The notes beneath the pieces are model-generated. The model worked only from the letters and a program-made list of their open reading frames with translations, was not told the origin of the DNA and made no database searches. A DNA stretch of 64,000 bases from Trichopria drosophilae (lineage: Eukaryota; Arthropoda; Insecta; Hymenoptera; Diapriidae). The translations under genes and the position numbers were made by a program. Positions 22,258-33,522 of this stretch are shown here, one piece after another (within the stretch, counting starts at the first letter, position 1; every line of letters begins with the position of its first letter). Where the stretch lies: positions 90,641,501 through 90,705,500 of the forward strand of contig CM059586.1 in the NCBI GenBank assembly GCA_030407085.1. Direction: 5' to 3'.

Positions 22258-22541
22258 CAGTAGTCCTTCCCATATTCTAATTTCCCTTATTCTAATGTCT
22301 TCCCTTATTCTAATTTTTTCTCTTCGCCTATTCTAATATTTCCCCTCACGCGTTCTCCCCACTGAAGTGTGTTGACGTGTGGATTTTCTAAATAAAAATA
22401 ACGGAGCATGCGCAACAAAAGAAAAAGAGACAATAGCGAAACAACAAATCTTAGTAGTGGGAGAGAGGAGAAAATTAGAATAAGGGAAGAAGGCCGCCAT
22501 CTTGCCTGACTGGACAAATTAGAATAAAGGAAGGACTACTC
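22258..22541. mobile_element. MITE with TA duplication and CAGTAGTCCTTCC ends
   Basis: The terminal inverted repeats of about 25 bp begin CAGTAGTCCTTCC and end with the complement of GAGTAGTCCTTCC. They lie between TA dinucleotides at 22256-22257 and 22542-22543. Subterminal TTATTCTAAT motifs repeat several times. A CAGT start with a TA target suggests the pogo/Tc1-mariner group. A relative lies at 25181. Confidence 0.75.
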
Positions 22542-22544
22542 TAC

Positions 22545-22778
22545 ACCCAGCCGCAGATATCTGTCAGGTAATTTACATCTAGTATATGGAAATTTGCCAA
22601 ATTTATATGAAACGAAGCAAGATACGTAAAAAATGCATTCAACATTTTTTGTAGAGCCCCAATTTTTCAACAAAAAAGGTTTAATACATTTTTTGCGCAT
22701 CTTACTTCGTTTCTTTTAAATTTGACAAGTTTCCATATACTAGATGTAAATTACCGGACAGATATTCTGCGGCTGGGT
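22545..22778. mobile_element. Palindromic 234-bp element, ends ACCCAGCCGCAGATAT
   Basis: Near-perfect arms run from ACCCAGCCGCAGATATCTGTC to its complement at GACAGATATTCTGCGGCTGGGT, including ATCTAGTATATGGAAA and its complement. It directly abuts the previous MITE. The target duplication is unclear (possibly TAC). Nothing further is recognised in 22779-23260 except short GTAGACTAC-type inverted motifs. Confidence 0.65.
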
Positions 22779-23260
22779 TTACCTATCCATGTAGACTACC
22801 TCCGGTTTGTAGACAACATAACATGTAGATGTAGTCTACTTGGTATTCGACGTGTCAAAAACTCATGTAGTTTACCTCCAGTAAATTACCTGCCCAACAC
22901 TGCTTATGAACTGAGAAACTCCGTCGGTAATGGGTGAAAAGTCTCTAGCGGCTCTAGATAGGGATAAAAAGCAGTAGTATAGTTGCAGGTCAACGTTCGG
23001 TTTGCATCGTCATTGCTTGTAATTTCATGCATGTGATGTTTGTCTTTTTTTCATATATTACCAGATTTCCTTCCTATATTTCAAATTTCCAGCCGTGAAA
23101 TTTGACAACTCATTGTCATTTCAAACATTCGAACGCACATTTAAATTGTCCAGCCAAAATCTTGTCCAAAATCCATACTCCAGTTTTTGCAAATTGCATT
23201 TAGTATTGTTTTGTAGTGTCCATATTCCTCATTTGCTCAGTTTGATTAAAATTTGAAGAC

Positions 23261-24325
23261 ATGACTAATTTTGTGAAAAAGGATAATCAAGTTCTAATTT
23301 TACTATCATCAAACGAAAAAGAAACCGATGTTTCAGACTTTACGGATGAAATTAAAAAAGCTAGTAGCCATGTAACAGTAGAAAATGTTAACAACTTAAA
23401 AAACCGTACGTATTAAATGTTTTTTACAGTTCATTCTTAACACTTTACAAAATAAATAAATATATTCTGAAATTTTAGGTTCGATTGATGCATCTTCGAT
23501 TGACGTATTATTGTCGGGTCTTACACATCCATTTGTCATAAATGACGACATGTTGAACGAATCTATCAGAATTCTTAAACCAAATGGAACGTTGGTTATT
23601 CACGAACCATCCCTAGATGTAAATTACAGTCAAGAAGATTTCGCAAAACATATAGCAAAAATTAAATTGAGTGGATTTTTAATAAAAACTTCAGAATCAA
23701 AACTCTCGTCAACCGACAAAGATGTATGCGAAATAATAGCTTCGAAACCTTCTTACGAGGTACGCTTTACAAATCTACATAATTAACCTTGATGCATTTA
23801 AAGTAACAATTTGTAACATACTTTAGATTGGCTCCAGTATTAAATTATCTTTTGCAACACAAAAAACTCCTGCAGTATGGAAGTTAGACGCAGATGATGA
23901 CGAATTAATTGACGAAGATCAACTATTAGACGACGATGACATATTGAAGCCGCAAGTTGCATCATTGAAAGGTATTTTCATAATAATCAGAACTTTTTGA
24001 GGTTAGGAATTTACGTATAAATTTCCTTAACGATTTCAGTATGTAGTACGACTGGCAAACGCAAAGCCTGCAAGGATTGTTCGTGTGGATTAGCCGAGGA
24101 ATTAAAAAATGAAGGAGCTCCGAAAGAAGTTTCGAAATCTTCTTGTGGAAATGTAAGTCGTCTTTAATAAATTTAATAGCCAATTATTTACTAATTGTTC
24201 AAATTTTTCAGTGTTACCTAGGAGACGCATTTCGTTGCGCTGCTTGTCCGTACTTAGGAATGCCAGCATTTAAACCTGGAGAAAAAGTTGTCGTATCCGA
24301 AGTTCAACTGACGGCAGATACGTGA
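23261..24325 (+). CDS. CIAPIN1: Anamorsin / CIAPIN1 (Dre2 homologue), five exons, 265 aa
   Basis: Exons are 23261-23405, 23479-23759, 23827-23971, 24040-24152 and 24212-24325. All introns are short GT-AG and phases agree through to TGA. The family acts in cytosolic iron-sulfur cluster assembly, taking electrons from the diflavin reductase NDOR1/Tah18. Residues 1-150 are the methyltransferase-like N domain, followed by an acidic linker ([18 protein letters not shown]). The C domain has the first cluster motif C192-x8-C201-x2-C204-x-C206 and the second motif C226-x2-C229-x7-C237-x2-C240, followed by the family signature [13 protein letters not shown]. All eight cysteines are present and the length is normal. 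The start is the first ATG of the frame. No TATA box was seen, and a poly(A) signal candidate AATAAA lies near 24418. It appears functional. Confidence 0.95.
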
Positions 24326-24629
24326 AATTTCAAACATATTCTCAATTAATCGTAAGAAAAGAATTGTTAATTATATTTAAATAAGATTTCACAGTGAAAA
24401 TTTATAAAACCTGTATAAATAAATCAGTAATAAAAAATGAAATATTTTTATATCTGCGAGATTTCTTTGTCGAAGGTTTTAACCACTTCAGCGTTAACTG
24501 TTTAAAAAAAAAGTGCCAGAAGTGGTACAGCCCTGTACATAAGATATGGAAAAACGGTGAAACACGGGTTCCATTTTTTCCTAAAATATATCATTTAACA
24601 TTTAATTAATCATTTAAAAAATCAAGTAA

Positions 24630-24990
24630 TATTTCGCATTTATGTCGGCCATCTTGGATCCACCATTTTGAATTTACAAAATCTGACTTCAAATTCGTAA
24701 TCAGCGACCGAAAAAATTCCCGAGTACCAACTTTCATGAAAATCAAGTAAATTTTTTACATTTATGTCGGCCATCTTGGAACCGACATTTTGAATTTTCA
24801 AAATCTGATTTCAGATTTATAATCAGCGACCCCGAAAACCCAGTTTCATAAAGTTTGGGTAATTTTTCGCATTTCGGTCGGCCATCTTGGATACGCCATT
24901 TTGAATTTTCAAAATCTCACTTCAGATTCGTAATCAGCGACCCCGAAAACCCCCGAGTAACAATTTTCAGCTGTTTTCCGTATAAAGAAA
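24630..24990. repeat. Three degenerate ~120-bp tandem repeats (GGCCATCTTGGA family)
   Basis: Three copies begin near 24642, 24766 and 24885. Each reads GTCGGCCATCTTGGA, a GCCATTTTGAATTTTC-type block, then TTCAGATTCGTAATCAGCGAC followed by CCCGAAAA. A fourth partial block (GCCGCCATTTTGACG, GATTCAGCGAC) follows near 25031. There is no coding potential. The ATTCGTAATCAGCGAC motif recurs in the foldback element at 61.9 kb. Confidence 0.75.
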
Positions 24991-25180
24991 AATGTGCGCC
25001 GCACATTTTAATAAATTTAGTAAATTTACAGCCGCCATTTTGACGACGGATTCGGATTCAGCGACTCAAAACATCTTGGTGTACGAAGTTTCATGCAAAT
25101 TCATTAAAAATTGTAAAAGTTATTGCAAATGTACACATATGATCCATTACCTCGTTTGTCAATAATTTTTTTTGTACATA

Positions 25181-25383
25181 CAGTAGGACCTCTCTTAGTC
25201 TAATTGTCCAGCCTCTCTTATTCTAATCGTTCCCCCACTATCACACGAAAAGTCAATGAAAAATATTGTCCACGAATCACAAGCTCGCAAGCAAAGTAAG
25301 TGGGGGTAAGGAGAAAATTCGAATAAGAGGGGTCGGCGCCATCTTGAAAAACTTTACTAATTAGAATAAGAGAGGTCCTACTG
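25181..25383. mobile_element. MITE with TA duplication and CAGTAGGACCTCTCTTA ends
   Basis: The ends CAGTAGGACCTCTCTTA and its complement TAAGAGAGGTCCTACTG lie between TA dinucleotides (25179-25180 and 25384-25385). It is 203 bp, non-coding, and related in layout to the element at 22258 (CAGTAG start, TCTAATT subterminal motifs). Confidence 0.8.
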
Positions 25384-25410
25384 TATTATGATCCATTACC
25401 ATTGAAGTGG

Positions 25411-26840
25411 TTACCCTAATAGAGTAATCTTCATGACCAGAGGAAAGAAGATTCTGTAATGACAATCTGAGATTAAAATTATTGCAGTTTGATGGATGAT
25501 TCTTCGCACAAGATTCTTCACGTCAACTCAATGCAGTCGTATAGAAGATCTTCAGCAGAAGCTTTTTTTTTTATAAATAATCTGCATAGTGGTACCTGAA
25601 TACAGACTGAATGCAGATTCTTATGTCTGGTAAAATGGTACGTGATTCTCAAACAGATGACTGGAAGAATCTATTAGCAGAATGTTAGTTTAGCTAGACT
25701 AGAATATTTAAGGGAAATTCAGTCGATTGCTATTTCATAAGTTACTTAGAAATTTGTTTGAAAGCTGAAATTTATAATACTGACACACGTATACACTAGG
25801 GTGTCCGTAAAAAAATTGTTTTTTGGCTTACCGTTGGAAAAGTTTCTAAATGATGTCTAAGAAATTTCACTTTATTTGATATATAAATGAAGGTAAATGG
25901 TGCCAAAATCATGATAAAGGGACAAAAATCGATATTTTTTCCATTTTTTGTTATTTTTCCAATCTAACTCAGTCCTCTCTATACATAGCGTAAAATTACC
26001 TCGAAATTAGCTTGAAAAAGCCTACAATTTACTCCAATAACATTTTGCGATTCGATAAAATTTAAACCTAAGAAATCGTCAAACTGAAAGAAATTTTGTT
26101 ATCCCTCCTTGTGACAACCTCTGAAATTTTGTCAGATTTTCAAAATCAATTTGCATGTATAGTATATTACAAAAGTATATTATAGACTAGAATGCCTGGA
26201 ATGAAGATTCGGTATACAATTCATTTAAATTAATGATTAATAAATAACTTGAATGCCTAAGTTTAAGATACAAATTTTCAGATTCTCTTTTTTAAAATAA
26301 TCGACATAATTAATTTTTTTATTCGTTTTAAGAAACATTCTTTCGAATATAATTTTCCAAAATCTGATATTGCAAAATTACATTTTAAACACTCCGTGAT
26401 TGCACAAAAATTGTGCAAATAATTTGTGAAAAAAAAACGTAAATTAAAAATTATTAATCGATTTTTCAAAATTCCGGCTATTTTCTACGCTATATGTATA
26501 TGATCTCCTAGAATATTTTAAAGCAATTTGCCGATAATTTACCGTACGAAATGATTTTTTCTTATCTTTTAAGTTCTGGTATTTTGTGTAAAAAAAAATC
26601 GAATCTTCATGATTTTGTACTGAAAAGTCCATGGTGACGCAGTAAAGCAGACTGCAGTCAATAAGAGTTTCAATTGGTTATAACGAAGATTCTTATTATA
26701 GGTTTTGACATATACCGTCGTATTAAGGTAGAATTCATAACGATGAAGATTCTTCCCACAGACTGCGATTTATTTTATAAAAGAAACTAAATCTTCTCTC
26801 AGCTTGATTGCAGAATTCGCTCATTTCTCTACTAGGGTAA
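25411..26840. mobile_element. Possible DNA element with TTACCCTAATAGAG terminal repeats
   Basis: TTACCCTAATAGAG at 25411 and the complement of TTACCCTAGTAGAG ending at 26840 bracket 1430 bp of AT-rich, non-coding sequence. GAAGATTCTT motifs occur near both ends. No clear target duplication was found, so the pairing could be coincidental or the element old. 26841-27254 shows nothing recognisable. Confidence 0.4.
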
Positions 26841-27254
26841 ATAAATGTACACATAAGTAAGACAAAGGCCATTTTATTAAGTATTCGCTCGTTTTAAGTA
26901 TTTACAATCATGATAATGCTATCGTAGCTCCTTCATGCGCAAAGTGACTGTTAAACCTGAATTCTGGAAAAGTTTGAAAAATGTTGAAACGTCACTTTAC
27001 ACATTTCAGCACGATCTTTGAGGAACATAGCCTTTTCGCCATAAATCCACTATCGATCGATGAGTGTGTGGGAGAGGGCTATTTTCCGACACGATCATTT
27101 ATATATTAACGTCTCTTACATCTAGATCGTAACACTCCGTTGAGTGGTTTGTCGCAGCAAGAAACGGTTGAAGTCAGTTTGTACAATGCTACATAAAAAA
27201 AGATATAACCCTTCGATACTACAAAGTAACTTTTAAATTTAGAGCGAAACTTCT

Positions 27255-28508
27255 TAACGCCTGAAATGACAATTTTTATACTTCATTTTCAATCAAGTAT
27301 TTCGTATCAAAATCAAAGTTGAAATCAATTCTACTGTTTTCGAGGTCGCTCTTCAAGATTCCGAGGTCAAAATTGAGTTTCAACCATCAGAAATTCCAAT
27401 ATGGCGCCGAATATGAAAAAAAATTTCCAAAAAATTGGGAATTTTTTATACTTATCAATTTGTTACGAACTATTAGAATATTGGGATTTTATTGAAACCT
27501 TGCATAATGGTGCATAAAATAGTTGAATTTTAAGAAAAAGTTTTACTTTTATACCCTACATCATTCTAACGACCACAAAATGGCGTCAATAATGAAAATT
27601 TCTTTGAGAAATTTCTGGACGCTCTAACTCAAAAACTACCAACTTTTTAAAAAAAATGCCTAGAATGAAATGTTCTTAAAATTCATCAAGCGATATAGTG
27701 GAATTTTTTCAAAATTTTTTGATGACATTTTGAGACATTTTTTTTCAAATTTTTTTTCAAAATTGTAATTTATTTACAAAAAATTCTAAAAAAAATTTAG
27801 TGTATAGTCTGATGAATTCTAAGAGTTATTTGTTCTTTGCAATTTTTTCGAAAATTTTATAGTTTTCGAGGAAATGAATTTCAAATATTAGGATTTTTTC
27901 CCCAAAAAAAACTATCAACTTTTGGAAAAAATTGCAAAGAACAAAAAACTCGTAGAATTCATAAGTGAATACACCAAATTTTTTTTAGAATTTTTCATAA
28001 ATAAATTATGATTTTGAAAAAAATTTTGAAAAAAAATTTCTCAAAATGTCATCACAAAAATCTGAAAAAATTCCACTATATTTCTCGATTAATTCTAAGA
28101 ACTTTTCATTCTTAGCATTTTTTTATAACAGCATGTAGTTTTTCAACTAGAACGTTCAGAAATTTTTCAAAGAAATTTTCATTGTTGACGCCATTTTGAG
28201 GTCGTTAGAATAATATGGGGTATAAAAGTAAAATTTTTCCTTAAAATTGAAATATTTTGTTCACCTTTGTTCAGAGTTTCAACAGAATCCCAATATTCTA
28301 TAGCTCGAAAAAAATTGATAGGAATAAATAATTCCCAATTTTTTGGAATTTTTTTAAAAGTTCGTCGCCATATTGGAATTCCTGATGGATGAAACTCAAT
28401 TTCGACCTCTGAATCTTGAAGAGTGACCTCGAAAACAATAGGATTTGATACGAAATACTTGAGTGATAATAAAGTATAAAAATTGTCATTTCAGGCGTTA
28501 ATGGGTTA
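27255..28508. mobile_element. Foldback element, 1.25 kb, arms ~0.6 kb
   Basis: The left arm starts TTAACGCCTGAAATGACAAT and the right arm ends with its complement ATTGTCATTTCAGGCGTTAA. Matching continues inward through CAAGTATTTCGTATCAAA, CTTCAAGATTC and AATTCCAATATGGCG-type blocks to a centre near 27880. There is no coding frame. Diverged relatives occur at 43.3, 52.0 and 58.0 kb. 28509-28780 contains nothing recognised. Confidence 0.8.
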
Positions 28509-28795
28509 AGACGCTTAGAATTTTATTGCGATAACTTTATTCAAAGTCAAAGATCCGTTGTGTGACAATAGAATCTTTCGAAGGAAGGAAAAGGTAATGT
28601 ACGGCTGCATACGACAAATTTGCCTCAAGTCGACAGTGAAACCGTACTGGTGAACACCTGTTGCGTGATATCTTTTGTCCCTAGATCGAACTTGCAGACT
28701 TTTCCTCTTTATTACAATTAAAATATTTCAAAATTAGCTTTGGTCCTGAGACGTACGGAACACATGGCAATGTTACTAACAGAAAGAGGAATTGT

Positions 28796-29287
28796 AAATG
28801 TTGCGGGCTCTGCCTATCACTTGAAAAAGAAAAAATTAAAAATTTCTTCTTTCTTCATGAATTTAAAGACACTTATCACTTTTTAAAATTAAGACTTTAT
28901 TTAAAATTGAAAACATACAAAAAATAAAACTTAAAACTTTTTAAAAAATATATACAAAAAATTAAAATTAACTCTAAAAACTGGTTTTGTTAAATTAAAA
29001 AAATTAAAAACTGTTTTAATTATTGACTCCTGAAGAGGGACTCGAAAGGTCCGAAACGTTGAGTCTTTTAAAGTTAATTTTAATTTTTTGTATATATTTT
29101 TTAAAGAGTTTTAAGTTTTATTTTTTTCTATGTTTTCAATTTTAAGTCTTAATTTTAAAAATTGATAAGTGTCTTTAAATTCATGAAGAAAGAAGAAATT
29201 TTTAATTTCTTTTTTTCAAGTGATAGGCAGAGCCCACAACATTTACATTTATTAAAGAAATCAAGCCTATCTTAAAACCCTATTTAT
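28796..29287. mobile_element. Inverted-repeat insertion with 15-bp duplication and hammerhead-like core (Penelope-like?)
   Basis: AGAAAGAGGAATTGT occurs at 28781-28795 and again at 29288-29302, flanking the insertion as a target-site duplication. The insertion is itself a foldback: AATGTTGCGGGCTCTGCC at the left pairs with GGCAGAGCCCACAACATT near 29226-29243. The arms share CATGAATTTAAAGACACTTATC. Near the centre is a hammerhead-type core. A target duplication of this size and hammerhead motifs are known for Penelope-like retroelements; assignment to that class is inference. Confidence 0.55.
29030..29065 (+). ncRNA. Hammerhead-ribozyme-like core
   Basis: The order is CTGAAGA, a hairpin GGAC...GTCC, GAAAC, a five-base loop, then GTC. 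This matches the type I hammerhead core with a two-base-pair stem III and cleavage after GTC. The bases around the core do not form a convincing stem I, and one G is unpaired next to stem II, so activity is doubtful. Confidence 0.4.
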
Positions 29288-29592
29288 AGAAAGAGGAATT
29301 GTCGATATCTAATCCAAAAGTTTGAAAAGTTTTTACTCCGATATTTCATGTTAAAGCGAAAGCAGCCACGAGGAACTAACTTACAAAAACTAACTAAATA
29401 TAGCTACATATCACTGACTTTATGGACTATTGACAAACTATGTCCCGGTCATTGACAACTGACTTCAATTCTTGCTAAATCCGAAAGAAATTTAAGACCC
29501 ATATTTCTATTCGGTAAAATATAACAGACTTTCTAAAAAGCTGCACTGAATTATAATTGCGCCACAATCCGACGCAATGATTTAAAGGGAAC

Positions 29593-30302
29593 ACGTCTTA
29601 AAAACTTTGTCAAAAAAACTTTGACAAAAAAACTTTATACCAAAAAAACTTAAAAATTAAATAAATCATATTAAATTTATTTATTACTTTATATTAGTGC
29701 GGTATATTATAGAATGTAATATGTTATTTTTTGTCTACTTTTATAATGTTCGACATATAGTTAATAGTGTTAGTGTGATGTGTTGTTCATTAGTGTGCTT
29801 AGTAGTAAACAATGTGTAAGTTTCGTTGTGAAAATTAATGTGTTATAACGTATTCAATATGTCCTGCAAATTTGTACTTAGTCAAAAAAATAAGAAGTTA
29901 TTAAGTTCTAATGGATTTTTATAGTGTGTCAACAAAAACTAAGGTTTCCTGGCGGTGTGTGAAGTATGTTACAATTCGCTGTTTATTATTTTTGTGTTGA
30001 AATGTTCGTTAGTATAATTTATTATTTGTTATGTTGTAATTTTAGCGAAAATTATATTATTAAAATTATAGTTGAAATATCTTTCTCTCATTGCAATGAA
30101 CTTATCTTTGTAATCTGAATTCGCACGATATAAGTAATGAATTTGATATGATTATTTTTTTATTTAAGTATTTTTATAAAGTAATAAATAAATTCAATAT
30201 GATTTATTTAAGTTTTAAGTTTTTTTGGTATAAAGTTCATTTTGTTTAAGTTTTAAGAAAAGTTTTTTTATCCAAGTTTTTTTGACGAAGTTTTCGAGAC
30301 AT
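29593..30302. mobile_element. AT-rich foldback element, ~710 bp
   Basis: The left end CGTCTTAAAAACTTTGTCAA pairs with TTGACGAAGTTTTCGAGAC at the right. Inside, GGTATAAAGTT pairs with AACTTTATACC and AATCATATTAAATTTATT with AATAAATTCAATATGATT. It is non-coding. The following 30303-31040 holds no recognisable gene. Confidence 0.6.
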
Positions 30303-31039
30303 GAACCCGATTTAAAACGAAACCTTTGGCTCTCGCGAAAACCTCCGAAGACCCGCACTGCGTCAAAGCTACTTTGGAAAATAATTTATATTAATTACGA
30401 CATAATACGAAACACAAAACGAAAAACTAAAATAGTGTTTATCTCAATACAAATGGAAGTCCCCAACATATTTTGTAAAATACAATATTTCGCATAAAAA
30501 CAAAAAAATGTGACCAGTGCAGGACTCGTAGGGTAAAAACCGAAAATCGTTTAGCTTTCGCTAAACTCAACAACAATACTTAATAACAAGATACTCCTCC
30601 GTCTCGGATAAGTCGGACGAGTACAGTCTTGATGCGAAGGTAACAGCGTCGAGTGGAAACAGTCTCTGCTGTACTTCAAGTTGAGATCCCGTTGTGTGCT
30701 AGCACCCGTTGCCTTCCATGTTCTCGAGTAAGCCACTTTTATCTTCTTTGGAACTTCCGCTTCTGGTACCCACGCTTCTCAATTTTGGTTCAAAGCATGG
30801 CTGAAAAAGAAATGTTCAATTTCGAGTACATTTAGCCATAATTTATGAGAAATGAACTATATGTCTGATGTATTAATTCTTTATTGTAAAATTAAATTTT
30901 CATAAAAGTCATTGGAAAGTTGCATAACGATGGTAAAGATCCCTGACGAAAAAATACTATAGATGATTCAGAAAACATATAAAACAAATTATATTTGTTA
31001 AGAAAAAAAGTAGCTAAATACCTGCATATTTCGAGTGTC

Positions 31040-31210
31040 CAAAAATCCCTTTCAGGCTATGCCTTGCGGGACACTGTGCAATTCGTTTAGAACAAATGCA
31101 TTTTCTTAGATCTTAAAGTTATTGTACTCTAAAAATGTATATTCTTCCCACGAAAGTGGACATGTAAAACAGAAGTGAGAGAGAAATAAATATTCTATTC
31201 TATTCTATTC
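31040..31210 (+). mobile_element. 3' end of a non-LTR retrotransposon with (TATTC)n tail
   Basis: A poly(A)-signal-like AATAAA is followed at once by four TATTC repeats (31191-31210). This is the layout of a 5'-truncated non-LTR copy. No coding sequence is left. Confidence 0.45.
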
Positions 31211-31254
31211 ATTGTTATCAAGTGGTTTAATAAAAACATCTTAACTGTCAATAT

Positions 31255-32196
31255 AAAAAAGACAAAACTAATAACTTTCGGATGTTATGCGGATAGCGTA
31301 CCTTCAATAAATAATATTACGTTCGATGTTAATGGAAATCACATAGAAATCGAAAGAGTTAACTCTATTAAATATCTAGGCATAACTGTTGATAGTCATC
31401 TGAGATGGAAAGAGCATGTAACTGCGATTACAAAAAAACTAAGGCATTTACCATACATTTTCACAAAAATGGAAATTTTTTAAATTTAAAACAACTAGCA
31501 AATTTACTACGCGCTATTTGACTGAATAATAAGGTATGCCACAATTGCTTGGGGTGGTACATTTAACAATGTAGTAAAACCCTTAGAAGTCCTGCAGAAA
31601 AGAATTATTAAACGGATATATAACAAAAACAACTTGTTTCCAACGAATGAATTATTTCTAATTAGCAATATTCTGGATGTACGGAAAACCTTCTGTTATG
31701 AAGCTGCTCTGTATCTAATCAAAGATAAATCCATAATTTTTAAGCAACATCTTCAAAACACACGTAGTAAGGAAAAATTTTTAGCACAAATTCCAAAACG
31801 ATCTAAAACTATTGGGCAAAGAGCATATGATTATATAGGACTAAAAATTTTAAATGTACTACCTCAATCAATACGTACTGCAAGTAAGGTAACAAGCTAC
31901 ATTAAGAAAACCATTGTAATACATATTAAGGAAACAAATATCACTGCAAAACATCTGTTCCAATAATCGATAGGCATTCACTAAGTTGTTGTATTATATA
32001 AAATGTTATGTTTCGTATTTTATTTTATTTTAGTTCTATTTTAGTTTTAGTTTTAGTTTTCTTTTCTTTTTTCTATTATATGTTGCGAGCAGTTATGTTA
32101 ACTGCATTTCTGGGCGCGGACAAGGATAACACTTATGTTATACTTTTGCGGTTCTTACTTTCAATGTAATTATGTATAGAATTCACCTGAAATAAA

Positions 32197-32236
<40 letters not shown>

Positions 32237-32237
32237 T
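31255..32237 (+). pseudogene. 5'-truncated non-LTR retrotransposon, reverse transcriptase C-terminal part
   Basis: The first frame gives KKTKLITFG and then IKYLGITVDSHLRWKEHV, the reverse-transcriptase thumb-proximal motifs of Jockey/CR1-like elements, ending in a stop at about 31481. After a frame change, YALFD, a TGA, then RYATIAWGGTFNNVVK and KRIIKRIY follow, and the frame stays open from 31634 to 31966 (EALYLIKDKS-type C-terminal tail ending KHLFQ). The 3' UTR ends in AATAAATATT followed by an (ATT)n tail at 32199-32237. The catalytic part is absent. The stop and frameshift make it non-functional. Confidence 0.8.
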
Positions 32238-32278
32238 CATTCAAAACTTCTGTCAAAATTTAAAAAAGTAAGAAATAT

Positions 32279-32382
32279 AGTGAATCCGGTGTAAAAAGAC
32301 TTTATCTTAAATTTAACTTTGTATGGTGCAAAAACCATACAAAGTTAAAATTAGGACGAGGCCTTTTTACACGGGATTCGCT
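32279..32382. repeat. 104-bp hairpin element
   Basis: Outer arms AGTGAATCCGGTGTAAAAA pair with TTTTTACACGGGATTCGCT. The inner arms AACTTTGTATGG and CCATACAAAGTT are perfect around a seven-base loop. It is probably a tiny palindromic MITE. Confidence 0.65.
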
Positions 32383-32423
32383 GTTTTAAGTTTTGAAGGA
32401 AGTTTTCCCTCAACATTTCTATA

Positions 32424-32818
32424 CCCTGCGAAAAATTTTAGGTAGGATTCTCATGAGAATCACATGCGAATGTGAAACAAGTATCTTGTAAATTTCATAT
32501 AAATGTCGTATAGTACTCGCACTGTATTACAGAAACACTATTCGACTATATTTGCGATTTGTATGAAAATTGATCTGATTATCATGAGATTTTTATGTAA
32601 TTTCCATAAAGTTTCAACTCAAAACATTAATGATTGTATGCTCATAAAACTACCTATTAAATTATTTTCTCTCATCTAATAAAACTTTACATATTCCATA
32701 CGATACTTGTATGACTAATAGATGTATATAATGTACAATATTTACGACAACTATAAGTCACTTATTTTAATTTCTCATGAGATTCTCATGAAAATTCTAC
32801 TTAAAATTTTTCGCAGGG
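32424..32818. mobile_element. Tc1/mariner-type MITE, ends CCCTGCGAAAAATTTTA
   Basis: The terminal repeats CCCTGCGAAAAATTTTA and complement, extended by GTAGGATTCTCATGAGAAT-like sequence, lie between TA dinucleotides (32422-32423 and 32819-32820). The element is 395 bp and non-coding. Confidence 0.8.
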
Positions 32819-33522
32819 TAACATTAACATTCAGGTATTTAGCTACTTTTTTTCATAGTAAATACAATTTGTATGCCCAGCAATCGAAATTGTATTGAAA
32901 TGTATTGACTTGGATTAATTTTTCGCTTTTGAATACGCTATTTGAAATTTTCGAATACATTCGAATCCAAAAGTACTTCACTATTATTTTGATACAAAAA
33001 TATGAATCCAAATGAATACATAAATAATATCATTGCCGAAACTACTAAAAATACTCAAAAAAGGCAAAATACATACGTGAATCCATCCGAATACAAATGA
33101 AAATTGAAATGATAATTTTTTAATACAATCGAATCCATAAATAATAAGAGTTAATTACCGGAATTAATGAATCCATTTCAATACTGAGCAAAATAATGCC
33201 TGCTTTAATCCAAATGAATTTAAAATAAATCAATACAAAAATTAAAGTGTGGTGAATTCATTTGAATACAAATTCTTAATGATTCTTCATTTTAATACAA
33301 ATGAATCTGTAAAAAAAAAAAAACTTCTGCTTTGAAGTAAAGAAATATTAAAATGATGTTCATTTCGTAATTATTCATTTCAATTACAAAAAAGTTATTG
33401 TCGAAAATAAAAGCCACAAATGAGTTTTCATTCAAAATTTGGAATGTTTATTTTAAACCAATTTCCAATGACATTTAGCAGTGCTGTGTCGGAAATGGTA
33501 CACTTTATTTAAGCGTTCAATA

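Noticed and set aside
22305..22517. 70-codon minus-strand frame
   Set aside because: It lies inside the TA-flanked MITE and has no domain.
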